From positions 1 through 64,000 of the forward strand of contig NZ_VCYI01000011.1 in NCBI RefSeq assembly GCF_030464365.1: a DNA stretch of 64,000 bases, written 5' to 3'. The stretch is from Methanoculleus methanifontis (GTDB lineage Archaea; Halobacteriota; Methanomicrobia; Methanomicrobiales; Methanoculleaceae). Under the pieces are notes generated by a model. That model saw only the letters and a program-made list of their open reading frames with translations. It was not told where the DNA came from and did not search any database. The translations under genes and the position numbers were made by a program. Position 1 is the first letter of the stretch; every line of letters begins with the position of its first letter. Positions 8,226 through 17,104 of the stretch are shown here, piece by piece.

Positions 8226-8456
8226 ATGAATGCGAAAGGAGTTGTTGGAACGCTTCTCGGCGTTTTTGTAGCCATCCTCGGCCTGCTATGGCTTCTGCAG
8301 GGCACGGGAATTCTTCGGATGCGCCCGATATTATGCATCGCAAACTGCGAGGAGGTCGTCGGCCCATCCCCAACCTGGGCGGCGGCGGGAGCGGTTGCTC
8401 TCATCATCGGGGCCATCGTCGTAGCCGTAAGCGTGAGGCACAGCAGAACACCCTGA
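8226..8456 (+). CDS. Small two-span membrane protein of unknown function
   Basis: 76 residues with two hydrophobic segments (about 6-26 and 50-70) joined by a loop containing a cysteine pair in ILCIANCEE and a proline-rich turn. A TATA-like GTTATTTTACC at about 8187-8197 lies upstream. No family is recognised. Its size and composition fit a real short gene rather than a shadow. Confidence 0.5.
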   Translation: MNAKGVVGTLLGVFVAILGLLWLLQGTGILRMRPILCIANCEEVVGPSPTWAAAGAVALIIGAIVVAVSVRHSRTP

Positions 8457-8573
8457 GACGCAACCGGACCGAAATATCGGGATGCAATAGAAAGGCCAGG
8501 ATTTTAATTCTCCCTCATGACCTGATACCTCCGGCCGGTTCGAGGCACCTCGCCCGGGTCTATAAACGAGAGA

Positions 8574-9824
8574 TCACCGGGGCGAAGCGCCGGTCTCCTC
8601 CCCACGACGCCCGACCAGATCGTCGATCACTTCCGCAAGCGTTGCCGCGGAGGTCGCCCTCATCTCGACCCCCGCCGCCTCAAGCGCGTAGCCGGCCGCC
8701 CTCCCAGAGAGCGAGTGATGCACGAAGACCACATCGATCTTTTGCGCGAGCAGCATCTCCGCCACCTGTCCGCCCTTCCGCTTCTCCACATCCTTGAAGG
8801 GGTTGTCAACGATATCCTGCCGTTCGAGGCGATTCTTCTCAACGTCATAGTCAAGGATTGCAAAATACGGCGCTTCGCCGAAGTGAGCGCTGACCGACCC
8901 CTCCCGGTCCTGCAGTGGCACCACATACCGCAGGTGCGTCTTCTTTTTGGGCTCATAGTGGATGAGGACCCGCTCAACATTCGGCACCTGACGCCGTATC
9001 TTCTCCTCGATCCGCTCGATCTCCCGGTGCGCCTTCTCAAAATCCGACTCCGCCATCTCGACCATTGCCTCCACAAAGATGTAGCGGCCGGAGTTGCGGC
9101 CCGTGATGCTCTTGATGCCGCTCACCTTCGGATCAGAGAGGATGATGGTATGGATCTCGTTGAGCGTATCGTAATCGACCGAGGCATCCAGGAGGGTTTT
9201 CATGCTGTCTTTCAGGATCCCCCAACCCGCCCGGACGATGAAGACGGCGACGATGACAGCTGCAACCCGGTCCAGGGGTAAGCCGAAGAACTGCCCGAGT
9301 AGCGCAAAGAAGACAACCGAGGAGGAGAGGACGTCCACCCGGTGCTGCCTGCCGTCCGCGATCAGGCTGGGGGAGTTGTACTTCCGCCCCACGTTCACCT
9401 CGTAGGTGCCGAGGATGTAGGGCACCGGGATGAAGGCGGCGACGGCGAGGAGCACCCACCCGCTGTAGGCCCGGGCGGCGGCGTCGCCTGTCACCGCCTC
9501 CGCCGCAATCTCGAAGGCGGTGAAGAAGATGAGGAGAGCAATGGCTACCGCAACGACGTTCTCAACTTTGTAGAGTCCGTAGGGGAAATCCCGGCGCTTG
9601 CGGGAGGAGAGATACACCCCCACGATCAGGGCAAGCGAGGCGACCACGTCCACGAACGAGTGGATGCCGTCCGCACGGAGGGCAAGGCTCCCCGAATAGA
9701 TCGAGAGTGCCAGTTTTGCGACGACCAGCCCGGCGTTGACGGCAAGAGAGAGAAAGGCGACACGCAAGATGACGGACTCCGGCGCCCGATCGAACCCCGC
9801 CGACTCCTGCACCTCTTCCCGCAT
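8574..9824 (-). CDS. Cation diffusion facilitator transporter fused to a NifX/NifB-type Fe-Mo cofactor domain
   Basis: 416 residues. Residues 15-215 are the six-span CDF transporter core; metal-site motifs HSFVD (about 56-60) and the second DGRQHRVD (about 157-164) are present, as in Zn/Fe/Mn efflux proteins. A cytoplasmic CDF dimerisation domain follows (215-295, ending HYEPKKK). The last 115 residues (from YVVPLQDREGSVSAHFGEAP to ATLAEVIDDL) match the dinitrogenase iron-molybdenum cofactor (NifX/NifB C-terminal) fold, with the typical S-x-HFG-x-AP/FAI phrase. The extra domain suggests sensing or binding of a metal cluster, possibly coupling transport to iron. Metal specificity cannot be read from sequence. 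Confidence 0.8.
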   Translation of the reverse strand: MREEVQESAGFDRAPESVILRVAFLSLAVNAGLVVAKLALSIYSGSLALRADGIHSFVDVVASLALIVGVYLSSRKRRDFPYGLYKVENVVAVAIALLIFFTAFEIAAEAVTGDAAARAYSGWVLLAVAAFIPVPYILGTYEVNVGRKYNSPSLIADGRQHRVDVLSSSVVFFALLGQFFGLPLDRVAAVIVAVFIVRAGWGILKDSMKTLLDASVDYDTLNEIHTIILSDPKVSGIKSITGRNSGRYIFVEAMVEMAESDFEKAHREIERIEEKIRRQVPNVERVLIHYEPKKKTHLRYVVPLQDREGSVSAHFGEAPYFAILDYDVEKNRLERQDIVDNPFKDVEKRKGGQVAEMLLAQKIDVVFVHHSLSGRAAGYALEAAGVEMRATSAATLAEVIDDLVGRRGEETGASPR

Positions 9825-10560
9825 ACCGGATCGCCCCTTAATGCATTCCTTGGCGCGATGTTTCCATTAATCTAACCATTATACCCCATTTGCCCGGACA
9901 GACAGCATAGCGGGAGCCCCTCATGGCGGGGGTACGGCTCCACAGGCACGGGTAAACCGGACATCGTCATCAGATGCGCCGGGACGGATATGGGGTATAT
10001 ACGTAATCAGAAAATAGTCTTCACACTGCGGAGGCCCCGGGTTCGAATCCCAACGAGCCCATTCGTTCTTCGCCAGGATCGGAGATGATTATAGAGCCCG
10101 GATCATGCAGAGTTCGGGCTCAACCCGCCGGGCCCGTACACACCAATTTAGTGAACTACCCCGCCCAGAAGGGCGCGGCTTCCTGCTTCATCGAACTTGC
10201 CTCGAAAAGGGCTTACACGATCTCCACAGGCGTTGATTATTCTGTTTGGGCAGTCCCTGCCCTACAGCAAATTGTGCATTCCGGTTGCCTGGTTCTCGCA
10301 ACACAGATATTCCCTATTAGCAGAAATGAGAAGAAAAAACTATCGTCTCGAAACGTATTTCAGGAAGGGCGGCTCCGCTTTCATCCCTGCCCTGAAGGGG
10401 GGGTCTTCCCGCTCCGCCCCCTTCACCCCCGCAAGATAAACACACCGGTATACCCCGTGTCCTGCCGGCTGTTCGAACGGGAGAAGTGCAGTCTCACCCG
10501 GCAGTGCTGTTGCAGGACAACTCGCCTTCCTGTTGCAGGCTCCTGTGGAGGTGCTCGAGG
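9825..10560. other. Noncoding stretch with degenerate tRNA end and possible IS200/IS605-type remnant
   Basis: 736 bases lacking a convincing gene. It holds the degenerate tRNA-Val end at 10017-10061 and, at about 10148-10440, GC-hairpin sequences (CCCCGCCC-AGAA-GGGCG and CTGCCCTGAAGGGGGGG) of the sort that border IS200/IS605/IS1341 elements. An open frame from 10085 to 10573 crosses these and looks noncoding. Confidence 0.4.
10017..10061 (+). tRNA. Degenerate 3' end of tRNA-Val, second attachment-site-like remnant
   Basis: Contains the anticodon loop TTCACAC, GTTCGAATCCC and the acceptor end CGAGCCCA, followed by TTCGTT much like the first fragment (3605-3661, then CTCGTT). Stems are imperfect: the T stem pairs poorly at its base (CCGGG against CCCAA) and the anticodon stem is broken. 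No 5' half is present. Same orientation as the first fragment. Confidence 0.55.
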
Positions 10561-11898
10561 ATGGAGAAACTGAATATCATCGAAGGGTTGTTGCGGCAAC
10601 AGCGGTGGAGAGACCTCCGGAACTATCTGCGTGGGCTTAACCGCACAGACCTCGCCTGGCTCTTCCTCAGGATTGACGACGCCGACTTCGTCCTCATCTT
10701 CCGGCTGCTCGAGAAGGACCGGGCGCTCGACCTCTTCGAGAGCCTGGACGCCGAACAGCAGGCACGGCTGATCGCCCTGATGGAGGATCCGGAGTCACTC
10801 CGGATTGTCGAGGAACTCGATCCGGACGACCGCGCCCGCCTCTTTGAGGAACTCCCTGCAAAGGTTGCACGACGAATCCTCGGCAGTATGAGCCCCGGCG
10901 CAGTCGCCCAGTTAAATCTCCTCCTGGGCTACCCGGAGGGGAGTGCGGGCCGATACATGACCCCCCGGCATCTCGCCGTCAGGGAAGGAGAGACCGTCGG
11001 GGAGGTTCTCGCCGGCCTTCACGCCACCGATCTCAGGCCGGACGAGATGGAGATGATCTATGTGATCGGATCCGGCAGGATCTACCGCGGCCATCTCCGC
11101 CTCGGATCTCTCCTCAAGGCCAACCCCGAACAGGAGATACAAGATCTCTCGACCGCCCCGGGCATCTTTGTCAGGACGACGGACCCTCGCACACGAGTCG
11201 CCGGGTTGATCCTCGAGCACGACCTGCCTGCAATTGCGGTCGTCGATGCCGAGAACCGGCTCATCGGATCGGTTACGTTCGACGATGCGATGGACGTCAT
11301 TGAGGAGGAAGGGACAGAAGACTTCCACAAACTCGGCTCAGTGCGGGATCTCGGGATGAACTTCCGGGAAGCGAGCATCGGCCTCCTGTACCGGAAGCGA
11401 TTCCCCTGGCTGATGTTGCTGATACTGGTCAACGTCATCTCCGGGAGCGGGATCGCATTCTTTGAGGAGACGATCGCCTCAGCCTTCGCCCTCGTCATAT
11501 TTCTTCCGCTCTTGATCGACAGCGGAGGAAATGCGGGATCGCAGTCTGCCACGCTGGTCATTCGATCGATGGCGATGGGTGATGTGCATGTCAAGGACTG
11601 GCTGGCGCTCATGACCAAGGAGATCGCCGTAGCGGCCTCTATCGGCCTGACACTCGGGGTTGCCGTCTCGCTCGTAGGGTTCTGGCGGGGAGGGCAGGAG
11701 ATCGGGATCGTCGTTGCTCTCTCAATGGTCGCCGTCATTCTCATCGGATCGCTGATAGGGCTCTCTTTGCCGTTTATCCTCACCCGGCTGAACCTGGATC
11801 CGGCGACTGCAAGCGCTCCGCTCGTGACGTCGATCGCCGACATCACGGGCGTGCTGGTCTACTTCAGCATAGCAACCTGGTACCTCGGCCTCTGGTGA
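10561..11898 (+). CDS. mgtE: MgtE-family magnesium transporter
   Basis: 445 residues from the ATG at 10561, chosen because GAGG lies just upstream and the MEKLNIIEGLL start matches the family; the 25 extra codons back to 10486 look noncoding. Residues 1-125 form the MgtE N-terminal helical domain, 130-250 a CBS pair (with the YMTP phrase and DLPAIAVVD), and 270-445 the five-span channel domain containing the signature GGNAGSQSATLVIR, which lines the Mg pore. It should import Mg (or Co) under control of the cytoplasmic Mg-sensing domains. It stands alone as a transcription unit. Confidence 0.9.
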   Translation: MEKLNIIEGLLRQQRWRDLRNYLRGLNRTDLAWLFLRIDDADFVLIFRLLEKDRALDLFESLDAEQQARLIALMEDPESLRIVEELDPDDRARLFEELPAKVARRILGSMSPGAVAQLNLLLGYPEGSAGRYMTPRHLAVREGETVGEVLAGLHATDLRPDEMEMIYVIGSGRIYRGHLRLGSLLKANPEQEIQDLSTAPGIFVRTTDPRTRVAGLILEHDLPAIAVVDAENRLIGSVTFDDAMDVIEEEGTEDFHKLGSVRDLGMNFREASIGLLYRKRFPWLMLLILVNVISGSGIAFFEETIASAFALVIFLPLLIDSGGNAGSQSATLVIRSMAMGDVHVKDWLALMTKEIAVAASIGLTLGVAVSLVGFWRGGQEIGIVVALSMVAVILIGSLIGLSLPFILTRLNLDPATASAPLVTSIADITGVLVYFSIATWYLGLW

Positions 11899-12006
11899 GG
11901 GGAGAGCGACCGGCCTGCGGCCTTTATTCCTGATTCCCATGCAGCCGCACGCACCTGCCGGCACGACGAAAGAAGGTCTATGTATGGGGGTTGCCTTTAC
12001 TCTTCC

Positions 12007-12819
12007 ATGGAAGATCGGCCCATAAAGGTCCTGGTCATCATGGGCAGCGCCCGGAAGGCGAATACCTACCGTGCAGCCGAACGGATCCGTGAGATCCTCG
12101 AGGAGGAGGCAACGGTTGACTGGGAGTACGTCATGCTCGGGGACGTCGGCCTGGAGCAGTGCCGCGGGTGCTACACCTGTTTCGACCGGGGGGAGGAGTT
12201 CTGCCCCATCAAGGACGATTCGGCCCTCCTCGAAGAGAAGATGCACGACGCGGACGGGGTGATCTTCGCGACCCCGGTATACGGGTTCCAGGTCTCGGGG
12301 CTGATGAAGACGTTCATCGATCGCCACTCCTACATCTTCCACCGGCCGCGGTTCTTCTGGCAGAAAGCGCTCCTCCTCACGACCGTCGGGGTGATGGGGG
12401 ATAAGGACGTGCTGGACTACCTCAACGCGGTGGCCCGCATCTGGGGCTTCGAGGTCGTCGCCCGGGCGGGGATCGTCTCCCACGCGAAGATGGGGCCGCT
12501 CCCCGCCTACCGGCTGCGGGAGAACGAAGAGAAACTGCAGGCGGCGGCGACGGCCTTTCTTGCCGCGCTCCGGAGGGGGACCCGTACGAGGCCGGGACTC
12601 TTCGACGTGATGGCATTCCACATCGGGAGAGCGCCCTGCGACGAGTTCGGCGAACTGGGGGCCGCAGACTACGCCTACTGGGCCGGGAAGGGGTGGCTCG
12701 AGAAGGGGCGGCGCTACTACGTGGACGTGCCGGTCAATCCAGTCTACCATGCGTTGGGCACGGTAGCGGAGTGGTACCTGCGGCGGCGGGTGCGGAGGGA
12801 TCTGCGGGAGGTGGGGTGA
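12007..12819 (+). CDS. NADPH-dependent FMN reductase-like (iron-sulfur) flavoprotein
   Basis: About 270 residues from MEDRPIKVL; an ATG nine codons earlier (11980) is possible. The flavodoxin-like fold starts with VLVIMGSARKANTYR (phosphate loop for FMN), and a cysteine cluster CRGCYTC...C near residue 50 resembles the compact cysteine motif of archaeal iron-sulfur flavoproteins. TPVYGFQVSGLMKTFIDR is the other FMN contact region. The C-terminal 90 residues (after about 180) are extra compared with simple reductases. Likely an electron transfer or oxygen-detoxifying flavoprotein of the cytoplasm. It has no clear operon partner. Confidence 0.75.
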   Translation: MEDRPIKVLVIMGSARKANTYRAAERIREILEEEATVDWEYVMLGDVGLEQCRGCYTCFDRGEEFCPIKDDSALLEEKMHDADGVIFATPVYGFQVSGLMKTFIDRHSYIFHRPRFFWQKALLLTTVGVMGDKDVLDYLNAVARIWGFEVVARAGIVSHAKMGPLPAYRLRENEEKLQAAATAFLAALRRGTRTRPGLFDVMAFHIGRAPCDEFGELGAADYAYWAGKGWLEKGRRYYVDVPVNPVYHALGTVAEWYLRRRVRRDLREVG

Positions 12820-12876
12820 AGAGAATAATGCAAGAGGTTGAACGCCCCGATCAGAACCGGCAGGGACACGAAACCC

Positions 12877-13368
12877 TCAAAACCCCTCGACCTTCCTCAG
12901 TTTAACGGAAACCACGCCGCCGCGCTCCACAACAACAATCCTCTCCATGATCTCCTCCCGCAGCCCCACGGGAAGCCGCTCCGCCTGCCACGCCCGCTCC
13001 CGGGCGACATTCGCCACGGCGTTCGCCGGGTCCGCCGCCGCGATGGCTTTCAGGGCATAGTACGCACCCCCGTAGGCGTGCTGGGGGACGTGAGCGGTCG
13101 CCACCGCCTGGCCCGTGGCGCGGGCAGCAAAGCAGGCCGCGTCGTTTCCCTTCGCGTCGCGGGCGGCGGCATGAGCGGCGAGGGATGCCCCGCGGATCTC
13201 AGCCATCCTGAAGACGCCTGTCCTGACCCACGTTCGGGCCGTCTCGACAGCTCTCCGCGGCCGGTCGTCCTCCGGGTATGCCCTCTCAAAGAGCGGGAGC
13301 ACCCGATCGGCGCAGTCCGCGGCCCAGGCCGCCATCGTTGTCTGGTCCTGTTTGCTGTATTTCTTCAT
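12877..13368 (-). CDS. Imm5-like putative immunity protein
   Basis: 163 residues, rich in alanine and mostly helical. The phrases VLPLFERAYPEDDRPRRAVE, the ALAAHAAARDA helix and ATAHVPQHAYGGAYYALKA match the Imm-5 family (predicted immunity proteins of polymorphic toxin systems), also found alone in many genomes. No toxin gene is next to it, so immunity is not demonstrated and the name reflects the family only. It converges on the flavoprotein gene at 12007 and precedes a toxin-antitoxin pair on the other strand. Confidence 0.55.
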   Translation of the reverse strand: MKKYSKQDQTTMAAWAADCADRVLPLFERAYPEDDRPRRAVETARTWVRTGVFRMAEIRGASLAAHAAARDAKGNDAACFAARATGQAVATAHVPQHAYGGAYYALKAIAAADPANAVANVARERAWQAERLPVGLREEIMERIVVVERGGVVSVKLRKVEGF

Positions 13369-13604
13369 GAGTTCCTGACTCTTGGATGTTATTCCTCAGT
13401 GTTCTTCAACGACACCGTTAGGTCGCGAGGCTATGCCAACCTTGACGTAGCGTTGATAAACCATCTCTAAGGCAACGTACGTTGACGTAGACCGATGCCT
13501 GAACCCGATACCTCCGCCATACCATGCCGGGAACCCGATCCCAAACACAAAGATTGATGGCATGTCCAACCGACCATCCGCATAATTCTCACACAGGATG
13601 CATC

Positions 13605-13796
13605 ATGACTGACATCGAAACGGACGTCAGGGAGATTAAAGAGAGCATCAGAGTGCTCACCGAAAAGATCGACGATCTCCTCAATGAGAGGGAGAGTCTC
13701 GCAATGATGAAACTCTCCGAGCGGTCGCTCTCCACCTTCCTGGACGAGGAGCCCGATCTCTATGCCGTCAGCGATGTCAGGGTCGTGTATCGATGA
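13605..13796 (+). CDS. Antitoxin-like coiled-coil protein of a MazF-type pair
   Basis: 63 residues from the ATG at 13605, preceded by AGGATG; the frame is open back to 13524, but those codons look noncoding. The protein is acidic and helical (DVREIKESIRVLTEKIDDLL), as are many small antitoxins. Its stop codon overlaps the ATG of the following MazF-like frame (ATGA at 13793-13796), the typical coupling of antitoxin and toxin. Assignment rests on that arrangement more than on a known antitoxin family. Confidence 0.55.
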   Translation: MTDIETDVREIKESIRVLTEKIDDLLNERESLAMMKLSERSLSTFLDEEPDLYAVSDVRVVYR

Positions 13797-14119
13797 AGGG
13801 ATAGATCGTTCTGATACCGTTTCCTTTCACCGATTTAACAGCGACAAAACTGCGCCCGGCGCTCGTCCTCCATGAGGGCGACCGCGATGTTGTCCTCGCC
13901 TTCGTCTCATCAAAAATTCACGCAACGAGTTCCGCCGGAGTTATAATAACCTCTTCACATGCAGACTTTTTGAAGAGCGGTCTCAAAGTCGACTCGGTGA
14001 TCCGGCTGGACAAGATTGCAACGGTCTTGAAAGACCTGATGGTCGGTGAACTAGGGGAACTTGATGACGGCCTCAAGGTGGAGGTCAATACAAAGCTCGC
14101 CGCCCTGTTCAGACTCTGA
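13793..14119 (+). pseudogene. MazF/PemK-family toxin with stop at codon 4
   Basis: Reading from the ATG at 13793 gives M-K-G, then TAG at 13802-13804, then an uninterrupted frame of about 104 codons. It continues IVLIPFPFTDLTATKLRPAL, then LAFVSSKIH, VDSVIRLDKIATV and a C-terminal helix, the full course of a MazF/PemK ribonuclease (family N-terminus GDIVLIPFPF-D). Only the aspartate-containing start is lost. No alternative ATG, GTG or TTG lies near enough to restore the N-terminus, so the toxin is probably not made. The rest of the frame has not decayed, so the mutation may be recent, or there may be suppression. Confidence 0.7.
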
Positions 14120-14399
14120 TCGAGGCGAAGGCCGGTAAGGATCTCCGAACAAAAGAAGCACACGACCGGAGGTAACCCTCATCCGCATGCCCACCCGCCG
14201 GCTCCACCAGATCTTGAACCACCGGTGCGCACCTCTCCCCCGCGGGGGAGCATATGCATACGGCCCGAGATACATCCGGTCGAGACAGAGTAAGCTGCAC
14301 TGCAGAGATCAATCCACCGTAAAGATATATCTCCGCCCCGGGTAAGTCAGGGGTCGTACGTAAACCCTGCTGTTCTGCGGCAGAAGGAGGATGAATCAC

Positions 14400-14810
14400 A
14401 TGAACCGGATAGTGCATTTCGAGATCCATGCCGGGGACCCTGAGCGGGCGGTGAAATTTTACCAGGACGCCTTCGGCTGGGAGATAGAAGAGTGGCGTCC
14501 GCCCGGCGTCGAGCTGAGAGACGAAGACCGGTACTGGATGCTGACGACCGGACCCGAGACCGAGCCCGGCATCAACGGCGGCCTCATGCTCCGCCGGGGT
14601 CCGGCGCCCGCCGAAGGGCAGCCCGTGAATGCATACGTCTGCACGATCGGCGTCGACGACCTGGACCAGTCCCTCGACGCGGTGCTCAACGCCGGAGGGA
14701 GCATCGCCCTTCCGAGGATGGCGGTCCCCGGCGTCGGCTGGCTGGCATACTGCAGGGATACCGAGGGGAACACGTTCGGCGTGATCCAGCCGGACGAAAA
14801 CACACAGTAG
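14400..14810 (+). CDS. VOC (glyoxalase/bleomycin-resistance fold) protein
   Basis: 136 residues. The start at 14400 was preferred over the ATG at 14391 because GGAGG (14386-14390) is then at normal distance. N-terminal [20 protein letters not shown] and C-terminal [14 protein letters not shown] are the two betaalphabetabetabeta halves of a VOC module. Metal-type positions (H near the start, E/Q near the end) are partly present. Substrate is unknown; relatives act on small hydrophobic or methylglyoxal-type compounds or bind antibiotics. It stands alone. Confidence 0.75.
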   Translation: MNRIVHFEIHAGDPERAVKFYQDAFGWEIEEWRPPGVELRDEDRYWMLTTGPETEPGINGGLMLRRGPAPAEGQPVNAYVCTIGVDDLDQSLDAVLNAGGSIALPRMAVPGVGWLAYCRDTEGNTFGVIQPDENTQ

Positions 14811-14929
14811 CAGCCTCTCTCCTGAACCCTCCTCTTCTTTAAGAAGGACGTTTTCACCTCCTTCCCGGTGCTGTCCTCATCGGATTAATGCCTGGGGAGA
14901 GCCAACACCATACAGGGACGAGAGAGAGC

Positions 14930-15202
14930 ATGAACAAGACAATCATTACCGTCGTCGGGAAGGATGCCGTCGGCATTATCGCGAAGGTCTGCACGTATCT
15001 TGCCGAGAACCAGGTCAACGTCGAGGACATCTCGCAGACGATCGTGCAGGGATACTTCACCATGATGATGATCGTCGATACCGGCGGATCGTCAAAACCG
15101 TATGCCGGGATGGTGACCGATCTCGACGAACTCGGCGATGCAATCGGCGTCAATATCCGGTGCCAGCGGGAAGACATCTTCACGAAGATGCACCGCATCT
15201 GA
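14930..15202 (+). CDS. ACT-domain protein, UPF0237 family
   Basis: 90 residues from MNKTIITVV; the longer frame from 14888 is not supported. The sequence [20 protein letters not shown] followed by [14 protein letters not shown] is a single ACT domain of the UPF0237 group, small proteins thought to sense amino acids or related ligands. It is eight bases from the UPF0210 gene downstream, a pairing conserved in many archaea and bacteria, so the two probably act together. The role remains unknown. Confidence 0.85.
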   Translation: MNKTIITVVGKDAVGIIAKVCTYLAENQVNVEDISQTIVQGYFTMMMIVDTGGSSKPYAGMVTDLDELGDAIGVNIRCQREDIFTKMHRI

Positions 15203-15210
15203 GGGGTTCC

Positions 15211-16575
15211 ATGATCAATATTCTCGAGGTGAACGAGACCAACAAGATGATCGAGCAGGAGAAGCTCGACGTGAGAACGATCACGCTCGGCATCAGCCTC
15301 TTCGACTGCTGCGACGCCGATCTCGATACCCTGAACCGGAACATCTACGACAAGATCACCCGGCTGGCGAGAGACCTCGTTTCGACCGGGAGGGAGATCG
15401 AGCTCGAGTACGGGATCCCGATCGTGAACAAGAGAATATCCGTGACCCCCATCGCGCTGGTCGCCGGCCGGGCCTGCAGATCCCCCGAAGACTTCGTGAC
15501 GGTCGCAGAGACGCTGGATCGGGCCGCGCGGGACACGGGGGTCAATTTCCTCGGGGGGTACTCGGCCATCGTCTCGAAGGGCATGACCCCGACCGACGAA
15601 GCCCTCATCCGCTCGATCCCGGCGGCTCTCGCCGCGACCGGAAGGATCTGCAGCTCGGTCAACATCGGCTCGACGAAGACCGGGATTAACATGGACGCCG
15701 TGAAACTGATGGGGGAGATTGTGCGGGAGACGGCCGAGGCGACGAAGGAGAACAACTCCATCGGCTGCACGAAACTCGTCGTCTTCTGTAACGCCCCCGA
15801 CGACAACCCGTTTATGGCCGGGGCGTTCCACGGCGTCTCCGAGGCCGATGCGGTCATCAACGTGGGCGTGAGCGGCCCGGGAGTCATCAAGCACGCACTC
15901 GAGGATATCCGGGGCGAAAATTTCGAGGTTCTCTGCGAGACGGTCAAGCGAACGGCCTTCAAGGTCACCCGCGCCGGGCAGCTCGTCGCCCAGGAGGCCT
16001 CAGAAAGGCTCGGGATCCCGTTCGGGATCGTGGACCTCTCTCTCGCCCCCACACCCTTCGTCGGGGACAGCGTCGCCGGGATCCTGGAGGAGATGGGGCT
16101 CGAGTCGGTCGGCGCTCCGGGGACGACGGCCGCGCTTGCCCTCCTAAACGATCAGGTGAAGAAGGGAGGGATCATGGCGAGCTCCTTTGTCGGCGGACTC
16201 TCGGGCGCGTTCATCCCGGTCAGCGAGGACCAGGGGATGATCGATGCGGTGAACCGCGGTGCCCTCACCATCGAGAAACTCGAGGCGATGACCTGCGTAT
16301 GCTCGGTCGGCCTCGATATGATCGCGATCCCGGGCGATACCCCTGCCACGACGATATCCGGCATCATCGCGGACGAGGCCGCAATCGGGATGATCAACAA
16401 CAAGACGACCGCTGTTCGGCTGATCCCGGTGATCGGTAAGGATGTCGGCGACAACGTGGAGTTCGGCGGACTGTTAGGCCATGCGCCGGTCCAGAGGATA
16501 AACCGGTTCGGCTGCGCCGACTTCATCAACCGCGGCGGGCGGATCCCCGCACCGATTCACAGTTTCAAGAACTGA
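15211..16575 (+). CDS. UPF0210 / DUF711 protein (PFL-like fold)
   Basis: 454 residues, full length for the family. The start at 15211 follows GAGGGG and gives [14 protein letters not shown], the usual N-terminus. Conserved stretches include [53 protein letters not shown] and the C-terminal [10 protein letters not shown]. Structures of the family show a pyruvate formate-lyase-like barrel, but no radical chemistry has been shown. It is expressed with the ACT partner upstream. A T-rich tract at 16595-16601 follows the gene. Confidence 0.85.
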   Translation: MINILEVNETNKMIEQEKLDVRTITLGISLFDCCDADLDTLNRNIYDKITRLARDLVSTGREIELEYGIPIVNKRISVTPIALVAGRACRSPEDFVTVAETLDRAARDTGVNFLGGYSAIVSKGMTPTDEALIRSIPAALAATGRICSSVNIGSTKTGINMDAVKLMGEIVRETAEATKENNSIGCTKLVVFCNAPDDNPFMAGAFHGVSEADAVINVGVSGPGVIKHALEDIRGENFEVLCETVKRTAFKVTRAGQLVAQEASERLGIPFGIVDLSLAPTPFVGDSVAGILEEMGLESVGAPGTTAALALLNDQVKKGGIMASSFVGGLSGAFIPVSEDQGMIDAVNRGALTIEKLEAMTCVCSVGLDMIAIPGDTPATTISGIIADEAAIGMINNKTTAVRLIPVIGKDVGDNVEFGGLLGHAPVQRINRFGCADFINRGGRIPAPIHSFKN

Positions 16576-16594
16576 GGGGGCAGGGGGGTCGTCC

Positions 16595-16601
16595 TTTTTT
16601 T
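16595..16601 (+). terminator. Oligo-T tract after the UPF0210 gene
   Basis: Seven consecutive T residues about 20 bases after the stop codon, in an otherwise GC-rich stretch. Archaeal transcription commonly ends at such tracts. Confidence 0.4.
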
Positions 16602-16680
16602 CCCGGCAGGCGGATCGCCGGAAGCGGCCCACAGCAAACCTTTTCTTCGAAGGGGTCGTGCCGACAGAAGGAGATGCGAT

Positions 16681-17073
16681 ATGCAGACAATCGATGTATC
16701 CGTACAGTACCCCGTCGTCATCACGCCGAACCTCGAAGAGTGCAGGGACTTTTACGTCGACCACTTCGGTTTCGACATCGTCTTTGAGGCAGACTGGTAT
16801 ATCCAGTTAAAGCATGAAAACGGCATCGAGCTCGGGTTCATGAGACCGAACCTCCCGAACCAGCCCCCGTTTCTCCACGCCGCGTACGACGGAAAGGGCA
16901 TCATCGTCACCTATGACGTAGAGGATGCACAGGAGGAGTACGAGAAGGCGCAGAAGATCGAGGGTTTGGCAATTGTACTCCCTTACACCGAGGAGGAGTG
17001 GGGCCAGAAGCACTTCATCCTCAAAGACCCGGCCGGCGTATTCGTGGATATCGTCCAGCAGGCCATTGAATGA
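16681..17073 (+). CDS. VOC/glyoxalase-family protein
   Basis: 130 residues. GGAG lies six bases upstream of the ATG. The N-terminal VITPNLEECRDFYVDHFGFD and C-terminal FILKDPAGVFVDIVQQ are the two VOC half-modules; the second ends in the typical D-P-x-G-x-x-V-D-I pattern. It is distinct from the VOC protein at 14400. The middle part has an acidic helix (DAQEEYEKAQKIEG). Function unknown; resistance or isomerase-type roles are possible in this superfamily. Confidence 0.75.
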   Translation: MQTIDVSVQYPVVITPNLEECRDFYVDHFGFDIVFEADWYIQLKHENGIELGFMRPNLPNQPPFLHAAYDGKGIIVTYDVEDAQEEYEKAQKIEGLAIVLPYTEEEWGQKHFILKDPAGVFVDIVQQAIE

Positions 17074-17104
17074 GCCTGCCGAAAAAAAGGCCGAACAGTT
17101 CGCC

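Noticed and set aside
10017-10061. Functional tRNA gene
   Set aside because: The 5' half is missing and the stems are mismatched; only a degenerate 3' end is present.
10085-10573. 162-codon open frame before mgtE
   Set aside because: It crosses hairpin-rich sequence and overlaps the mgtE start; the amino acid composition is unlike a real protein.
13802-13804. TAG read as pyrrolysine in the MazF-like toxin
   Set aside because: Pyrrolysine is restricted to a few methanogen groups and proteins, nothing else in the window suggests it, and position 4 of a MazF toxin is an unlikely site.
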